From contig NZ_MPZS01000002.1 of the NCBI RefSeq assembly GCF_002020135.1, positions 62,001-126,000 of the forward strand: a DNA stretch of 64,000 nucleotides, written 5' to 3'. Each line of letters begins with the position of its first letter. The first letter of the stretch is position 1. Shown one piece after another: positions 59,046 to 64,000 of the stretch. The notes under the pieces are model-generated. The model was not told the DNA's origin. It searched no databases and saw only the letters and a list, made by a program, of their open reading frames with translations. The stretch is from Thioclava marina. GTDB taxonomy: Bacteria > Pseudomonadota > Alphaproteobacteria > Rhodobacterales > Rhodobacteraceae. The position numbers and the translations under genes are program-made.

Positions 59046-59206
59046 GCTATGGAAAACCCAGGGTTTTCACAGTGATCGAGGGGCGGGCCCGCGGGTTCGC
59101 CCCTTTGCCGTTTTTCGCTCACCGGCCTGGTGCACGGGAACACACGCCCTGGTGAGACGTTCACTCCCCCGACACGCGGCCTGATGCCGCGACGAAGGGA
59201 GATAAC

Positions 59207-61102
59207 ATGAACCGCTTGAGAACGTCGACCGCACTGATTGCAGGTCTTGCCGCCCTCACCCCCGCGATCGTGCCTGTCGCGGCCCTCGCCGAGACGACCG
59301 CTGACACCGCCTGCATTGCGCAGGAAATCGCTGCGGGCCAAACCGAGGAACAAGCCCGCAAGAACTGCGAGGAGCAAGCCAAGGCAGCCGAGGATACACC
59401 CGCGCCGGCTTCCGATACCGCTCAGCCCGTCGAAGGCGCCGCGCCGGTCGACGGATCCGCTCCTGTCGACGCGGCCGACGCCGTTGACGGGTCGGCCCCG
59501 GTCGACCCGGCCGAAATCGTGCCGCCCGCGGAAGGAGTCACCGGCGCCGAGAGCGCGCAGCCCGCGCCTGAAACGATGGCACCGGCCGATCCCGCCCCGA
59601 TGACCGATCCGCAGGCCGATCAGGCAGCCAAGGCGGCGATCGAGGGCACGACGCCCCCGGCCAAACAAACCCCGGCCGAAAGCGCCGCCTCCGAGCCCGT
59701 AGTCACCCCGGAGGCTTCGGCGGATGCCGATGCCAAGGCAAGCGTCGAGGGCGGGACGGCGCCTGCGCCGCAACCGACGACCGAGGCGAAGACGATCACG
59801 CCCGAAGCAGACGCCACCGGGGAGGCGGCCGCGCAGACCGAGGTTCAGCCGGTCCCCCAGACCGATGCCCAGACTGAAACCCAGACCGAAACGCAGACGG
59901 CGACTCAAGCTGAAACCCAGACCCAGCCGCAGGCCACCGAGAACGATCCGAACGAAACCTCGGCCAAGTTCATCGCCCCGGAAGAGGCGAAGGTGCTCGA
60001 ACAGGCCATCGCGGCGCAGCAAAGCGCGTCGGAAGGTGCACCGGTGGAAAATCAGGCGCTCGCCGCCCCGGCCGATGCCCCAATCGACGAGACGGCCAGC
60101 ACCGAGGAGACTGTGACCGAAGAGACCGCGCGCAGCGCCTCCGAGGATTTCTCGACCAAGGTCACGGCCACGCCCACCGGCGAGCTCACTGCCAGCGACA
60201 CGAAAAAGAAGAAAAAGGACCGGGTGAGCCCGCTTGAGACCGCAGCGCTTGCTGGGCTCGGGGCGCTCGCTGTTGGCGCGCTGCTCAATAACGGCTCGAA
60301 AGTCGCCGTGAATTCGGGCGACCGGGTCGTGGTGCAGAACCCCGACGGCTCCTATGCGCTGGTCAAGGACGACAACGCCCTGTTGCGCCAACCGGGCTCG
60401 ACGATCCGCACGCAGGATTTCGCGGACGGCTCCTCGCGCACCATCGTGACCAAAGAGGACGGCTCGCAGATCGTGACGATCTATGACGCGCAACGCCGGA
60501 TCCTCAAGCGCACGCTGATTCAGCCCGACGGCACGCAATATCTGCTGATCGACGATGCGCGCGGCGCAGAACCGGTCGACGTGACCACCCTGCCCAAGGC
60601 AAAGCCGGTTGCCACGATCAGTTCGAGCAACGAGGCGGCCTTGCGTGAGGCGCTCTCGCGTCAAAGCGACACCAACCGCGCCTTCACCCTCTCGCAGGTC
60701 CGCAATATCGAGCAGGTCCGCGATCTCGCCCCCGCCGTCACGGTCGAGAACATCACCTTCGAGACCGGCTCGGCCGCGATCCAGCCCGATCAGGCCCGTG
60801 CGCTTTCCGCACTCGGTCAGGCGATTCAGCAGCGTATCGCGGAAAACCCGCGCGAGCTGTTCCTGATCGAAGGTCATACCGATGCGGTGGGCAATGCCGC
60901 CTATAACCTCGCGCTCTCGGACCGCCGCGCGGAAACCGTGGCGCTGGCGCTGAGCGAATATTTCGGCGTCCCGGCCGAAAACCTCGTGGTGCAGGGCTAC
61001 GGCGAGCAATATCTCAAGGTGCCGACCGAAGGCCCGTCCGAGCAAAACCGTCGCGCCGTGGTGCGTCGCATCACCGACCTGCTGCGCATGGCCTCGAACT
61101 GA
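59207..61102 (+). CDS. OmpA-family protein with long low-complexity region
   Basis: 631-aa exported protein. Signal peptide to about residue 28 (AALA). Residues about 50-300 are low complexity: Ala/Pro/Asp repeats such as VDGSAPVD, and a TETQTETQTATQAETQTQ tract near 225-243. A hydrophobic glycine-rich segment LETAALAGLGALAVGALL is near 345. C-terminal OmpA peptidoglycan-binding domain (about 520-628) with ITFETGSAAIQPDQ, LIEGHTDAVGNAAYN and VQGYGE. Likely outer envelope protein tethered to the cell wall. Ends before an intrinsic terminator. Confidence 0.9.
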   Translation: MNRLRTSTALIAGLAALTPAIVPVAALAETTADTACIAQEIAAGQTEEQARKNCEEQAKAAEDTPAPASDTAQPVEGAAPVDGSAPVDAADAVDGSAPVDPAEIVPPAEGVTGAESAQPAPETMAPADPAPMTDPQADQAAKAAIEGTTPPAKQTPAESAASEPVVTPEASADADAKASVEGGTAPAPQPTTEAKTITPEADATGEAAAQTEVQPVPQTDAQTETQTETQTATQAETQTQPQATENDPNETSAKFIAPEEAKVLEQAIAAQQSASEGAPVENQALAAPADAPIDETASTEETVTEETARSASEDFSTKVTATPTGELTASDTKKKKKDRVSPLETAALAGLGALAVGALLNNGSKVAVNSGDRVVVQNPDGSYALVKDDNALLRQPGSTIRTQDFADGSSRTIVTKEDGSQIVTIYDAQRRILKRTLIQPDGTQYLLIDDARGAEPVDVTTLPKAKPVATISSSNEAALREALSRQSDTNRAFTLSQVRNIEQVRDLAPAVTVENITFETGSAAIQPDQARALSALGQAIQQRIAENPRELFLIEGHTDAVGNAAYNLALSDRRAETVALALSEYFGVPAENLVVQGYGEQYLKVPTEGPSEQNRRAVVRRITDLLRMASN

Positions 61103-61130
61103 AGCCCCGAACCTCCCCGAGACCGAAAAG

Positions 61131-61160
61131 GAAAAGGGCGCCTGTGAAGGCGCCCTTTTT
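61131..61160 (+). terminator. Terminator of the OmpA-family gene
   Basis: GGGCGCC (61135-61141) pairs with GGCGCCC (61149-61155), 7-nt loop, followed by TTTTT; the A4 upstream makes it bidirectional. Confidence 0.85.
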
Positions 61161-61186
61161 CGCGTTTTCCCCAAGGAGGGGGAAGT

Positions 61187-61263
61187 TGGTGGCGAGGGGG
61201 GGACTTGAACCCCCGACCCCACGATTATGAGTCGTGTGCTCTAACCAGCTGAGCTACCTAGCC
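61187..61263 (-). tRNA. tRNA-Met (CAU), elongator type, CCA encoded
   Basis: 77-nt tRNA on the minus strand. 5' acceptor GGCTAGG, D-arm TAGCTCAGCTGGTTAGAGC, anticodon loop CTCATAA with stem CACGA/TCGTG, variable GGGTC, T-arm GGGGG-TTCAAGT-CCCCC, and a genome-encoded CCA (61187-61189). CAU with this anticodon loop suits an elongator methionine tRNA; Ile2 (lysidine-modified) is less likely. Position 4 is T (61260) against C69 (61194): an acceptor-stem mismatch where G4-C69 would be expected. Confidence 0.93.
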
Positions 61264-61401
61264 ACTGCGGGGCTAACTAAGAAAACTGTCCGTCCCCGTC
61301 AAGGGCGTTTTCGTCGAAAAATCGCAAGCGCGCCACTGCGACAGAATGGGAATTGGCGAAGCGGCGCGCAAAGGCTAGGCATGAGGGGAAGAGGAGAGAT
61401 C

Positions 61402-63567
61402 ATGCACGCCGCCCCCACCCTGCCGCTCACCCGCGACATCGTTCTGATCGGAGGCGGGCATTCGCACGCTCTGGTGCTGCGGATGTGGGGGATGAAGCCG
61501 CTGCCGGGCGTGCGGCTGACGGTCATCAACCCGCTGCCGACCGCCGCCTATTCGGGCATGCTGCCGGGCCATGTCGCGGGTCATTATGCGCGGTCGGAGT
61601 TGCAGCTCGATCTGGTGAAGCTCGCACGCCACGCGGGCGCGCGGCTGGTGCTTGGGCGGGCGTCAGGCATCGACCGGGCGCGCAAACTGATCGAAATTCC
61701 GGGGCGCGCGCCGATCGCCTATGACGTGGCCTCGATCGATATCGGGATCACCGCCGAGATGCCGCAACTGCCGGGCTTTCTCGACCATGTCACCCCCGCC
61801 AAGCCCCTTGATGCCTTCGCCGACGCCTGGGAGGCTTTCGCGAGCGCCCCGCCCGAGAACCCGCGTGTCGCCGTCGTGGGGGGGGGCGTGGCCGGGGTCG
61901 AATTGGCGCTAGCCTGTGCGCATCGCCTGCCGCAGCCAAACGTCACCGTCTACGAGGCCGCGCCCGAAGCGCTGCGCGCCCTCGGAACAGGGGCGCGCAA
62001 CGCCATGCTGCGCCACTGCGCGCGCCTCGGCGTCGCGATCGAGACCGGGGCGGCGCTGACCGGAGCCGAGGCGGGGCGGCTGCTGCTCAAAGGTGGTCGC
62101 GTGGCCGAGGCCGATTTCGTCATCGGCACGGGGGCCACGAAACCCGCCGACTGGCTGGCGCAAACCGGGCTCGATCTGACCGACGGCTTCGTCACCGTCG
62201 GCCCGACGCTGCAAAGCTCGGATCCGTCGATCTTCGCCGCAGGAGACATCGCCCATCTCAGCCACGCGCCGCGCCCCAAGGCGGGCGTCTATGCGGTGCG
62301 CGAGGCCAAGCCGCTTTTCGCCAATCTGCGGGCCGCGGTGACAGGCCGGGCGATGCAGCATTACCAGCCGCAGCGCGATTACCTGAAACTGATCTCTGTC
62401 GGGGGCAAACATGCCGTCGCCGACAAATGGGGGCTGCCGCTCGACGGCAAATGGCTCTGGCGCTGGAAGAACCGCATCGACCTGAAATTCATGGAAAAGG
62501 TCCACGATCTGCCCGCGATGCCCACGCCTGCGCTGCCGCCAGAACGCGCGCAGGGGATTGAGGAGGTTCTGGGTACCAAGCCGATGTGCGGCGGCTGTGG
62601 CGCGAAGCTCGGCGGCCAGGCGCTGCGTGATGCTCTGGCTGATCTGCCCGCCCCCGCACGGGCCGATGTCCTGAGCGGTCCGGGCGACGATGCGGCGGTG
62701 CTGTCATGCGGCACCCAAAGCCAGGTCTTCACCACCGATCACGTCCGCGCCTTTACCGAAGACCCGTGGATGCTGGGCCGGATCGTCGCCCTGCATGCGA
62801 TGAGCGATGCCTGGGCGATGGGTGCCGCCCCACAGGCTGCGCTAGCGCAGGTCACCCTGCCCCGCCAGTCCGAGGAACTCGGCGCGCGCGCGCTGCACGA
62901 GATGCTGGACGCGGCATCCAAAGCCTTCCGCGAGGCAGGATGCGATCTGGTCGGCGGGCATACCTCTATGGGGGCGGAACTGACGCTTGGCTTCACGGTG
63001 ACGGGGCTGACAGAGCGTCCGCTCGGGCAGGACGGCGCCCGCCCGGGCGAGGCGCTGATCCTGACCAAGCCGCTTGGCACCGGCGTGATCCTCGCCGCCG
63101 AGATGGCCAAACACGCCCCGGGTCATGCCGTGGCAAGCGCGCTCGAAAGCATGTCGAAAAGCTCCGCCGCCGCCTCTGCGATCCTCGCCCCCGTGGCAAG
63201 TGCAATGACCGATATCACGGGGTTCGGGCTGGCCGGGCATCTGCTGGGACTTTGCGAGGCGTCACACGTTTCCGCCGAGCTCGATCTCGCCGCGATCCCG
63301 ATGCTGGAGGGTGCCGAAGCGCTGGCGGCGGCGGGAGAGCATTCGACGCTCCTGCCCCAGAATATCGCCAATTGCGCAGGCCGGATGACCGCCCCACCCG
63401 GGCCGCGCACCGATCTGCTTAACGACCCGCAGACATCGGGCGGGCTGCTGGCCACGGTGCCTCAGGCTCAGGCGGAAGACCTGCTGGCCGCGCTCACAGC
63501 CGCTGGCTACCGTGCCGCCCGGATCGGTGTCATCGCCGAGGGGCCCGCTTTCCTGCGCGCGCACTGA
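61402..63567 (+). CDS. selD: FAD-dependent oxidoreductase/selenide, water dikinase fusion
   Basis: 721-aa bifunctional protein. Residues 1-370: NDH-2/pyridine-nucleotide-disulfide oxidoreductase-like domain with GGGHSHALVLRMWG, a second GxGxxG-like VVGGGVAGVELALA and FAAGDIAHL. Residues about 385-721: SelD, with the catalytic site G398-C399-G-A-K402 equivalent to C17 and K20 of E. coli SelD, and GGHTSMGAEL. The usual second cysteine (C19) is alanine. No in-frame UGA. ATG at 61402 follows GAGGAGAG; the frame runs back over the tRNA but is not used. Makes selenophosphate, perhaps coupled to selenide oxidation or selenium reduction. Confidence 0.92.
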   Translation: MHAAPTLPLTRDIVLIGGGHSHALVLRMWGMKPLPGVRLTVINPLPTAAYSGMLPGHVAGHYARSELQLDLVKLARHAGARLVLGRASGIDRARKLIEIPGRAPIAYDVASIDIGITAEMPQLPGFLDHVTPAKPLDAFADAWEAFASAPPENPRVAVVGGGVAGVELALACAHRLPQPNVTVYEAAPEALRALGTGARNAMLRHCARLGVAIETGAALTGAEAGRLLLKGGRVAEADFVIGTGATKPADWLAQTGLDLTDGFVTVGPTLQSSDPSIFAAGDIAHLSHAPRPKAGVYAVREAKPLFANLRAAVTGRAMQHYQPQRDYLKLISVGGKHAVADKWGLPLDGKWLWRWKNRIDLKFMEKVHDLPAMPTPALPPERAQGIEEVLGTKPMCGGCGAKLGGQALRDALADLPAPARADVLSGPGDDAAVLSCGTQSQVFTTDHVRAFTEDPWMLGRIVALHAMSDAWAMGAAPQAALAQVTLPRQSEELGARALHEMLDAASKAFREAGCDLVGGHTSMGAELTLGFTVTGLTERPLGQDGARPGEALILTKPLGTGVILAAEMAKHAPGHAVASALESMSKSSAAASAILAPVASAMTDITGFGLAGHLLGLCEASHVSAELDLAAIPMLEGAEALAAAGEHSTLLPQNIANCAGRMTAPPGPRTDLLNDPQTSGGLLATVPQAQAEDLLAALTAAGYRAARIGVIAEGPAFLRAH

Positions 63568-63591
63568 CCGGCCGCCAAACCAACAAAGAAA

Positions 63592-63615
63592 AAGGCGCCC
63601 CGCGAGGGCGCCTTT
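63592..63615. terminator. Bidirectional terminator between selD and efp
   Basis: GGCGCCC (63594-63600) and GGGCGCC (63606-63612) with a 5-nt loop, T-tract on the plus side and AAA/AAAAA on the other, so it serves both converging genes. Confidence 0.85.
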
Positions 63616-63640
63616 CCCAATTCCGAATCCGCGAAAAGGA

Positions 63641-64000
63641 TCAGTCCTTCGCGCGCTCCACATAGGTGCTGTCTTCGGTGTTGATCACGATGCGGGTGCC
63701 CACGCCGATATGCGGCGGCACCATCACGCGGATCCCGCCGGTGCAGGTCGAGGGCTTGTAACTCGACGAGGCCGTCTGGCCCTTCACGACCGGCTCGGTC
63801 TCTTCGACTTCGACGGTCACTTTCTGCGGCAGTTCGATCGCGATTGCGGCGCCCTGGAAGGTCTTCAGGTAAACCCGGATCCCGTCGCGCAGGAACACTT
63901 TCGCATCGCCGATCACGTCTTCCGGCACGGCGATCTGCTCGTAGGTGTTGGGCTCCATGAAGTGGTAGCCTTCGCCGTCGTCATAGAGGAAATCGTATTC
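63641..64000 (-). CDS. efp: Elongation factor P, 5' end beyond window
   Basis: C-terminal 119 codons of EF-P, which relieves ribosome stalling at polyproline stretches. The frame is open to the window edge; seen are EYDFLYDDGEGYHFM, the middle OB domain, and the C-terminal GIRVMVPPHIGVGTRIVINT signature of domain III. The N-terminal domain with the modified lysine is outside the window. Confidence 0.93.
   Translation of the reverse strand, partial: EYDFLYDDGEGYHFMEPNTYEQIAVPEDVIGDAKVFLRDGIRVYLKTFQGAAIAIELPQKVTVEVEETEPVVKGQTASSSYKPSTCTGGIRVMVPPHIGVGTRIVINTEDSTYVERAKD

Noticed and set aside
59052-59068. GAAAACCC/GGGTTTTC palindrome after sqr as terminator
   Set aside because: The arms meet with one base between them and no T-tract follows; possible weak hairpin but too little to call.
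61234-61401. Upstream extension of the selD fusion across the tRNA
   Set aside because: The extension reads through the tRNA gene and lacks a start signal; the ATG at 61402 has GAGGAG upstream.

Overview
This is a gene-dense, GC-rich chromosomal window from an alphaproteobacterium, most likely Rhodobacteraceae/Paracoccaceae (Thioclava/Rhodobacter-like; genus is a guess). Pointers to that group are a short HisG paired with HisZ, a type I sulfide:quinone reductase whose catalytic cysteines fall at the Rhodobacter capsulatus positions 127/159/353, an iron-sulfur photolyase of the CryB/PhrB type with its four cluster cysteines at 350/438/441/454, a PqqA-PqqE cluster, and a short leu leader peptide apparently read from a leaderless transcript. 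There are no phages, insertion sequences or CRISPR arrays. Both window ends cut a gene (an APC permease at the left, efp at the right).

Layout. 1-4893 (minus): partial amino acid permease and a three-gene division/cell-wall block ftsW-murG-murC. 5013-10031 (minus): a compact, largely translationally coupled cluster of a DUF2946-like protein, two NosL-family proteins with Tat-like signals, a small anchored protein, an FtsX-type permease, its ATPase and a polytopic protein with a HHCPFC motif. This is a candidate copper/redox handling system and the least described unit here. 10676-14244: a divergent regulatory locus with a small secreted protein on one side and PepSY protein, OmpR-type regulator, histidine kinase and hydrolase on the other; the spacer holds four CTGAC-type boxes at an exact 11-bp period. 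14234-19459: 8-oxoguanine deaminase, AhpD-like protein, exonuclease III, OsmC, Dgt and ErpA, a damage-repair and redox neighbourhood. 19581-25705: YiiX-like hydrolase, a small conserved protein, prfC and pqqABCDE. 25883-31323: two alpha/beta hydrolases (one lacking its nucleophile serine), an exported 18-repeat MORN protein, the iron-sulfur photolyase and an SDR.

31422-33207: leader peptide, attenuator-like hairpin and leuA. 33541-40172: the rod-shape operon mreBCD-mrdA-rodA ending in a hydroxyacid dehydrogenase. 40237-43507 (minus): hisS-hisZ-hisG. 43583-47718: slyX, a small membrane protein, and dnaE on the opposite strand. 47951-57541: xdhABC joined to a BMP-type nucleoside/purine ABC transporter, a purine uptake and oxidation operon with an extra small membrane protein between the permease genes. 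57759-63567: sqr with an operator-rich promoter, an OmpA-family protein, tRNA-Met(CAU) and an FAD-oxidoreductase/SelD fusion, then the partial efp.

Three of the convergent gene boundaries (about 19.5, 29.1 and 40.2 kb) share a GGGATATTT-containing intergenic motif. Starts were moved from the longest open frame to an internal codon wherever a ribosome binding site, stop/start overlap or homologue-like N-terminus supported it.
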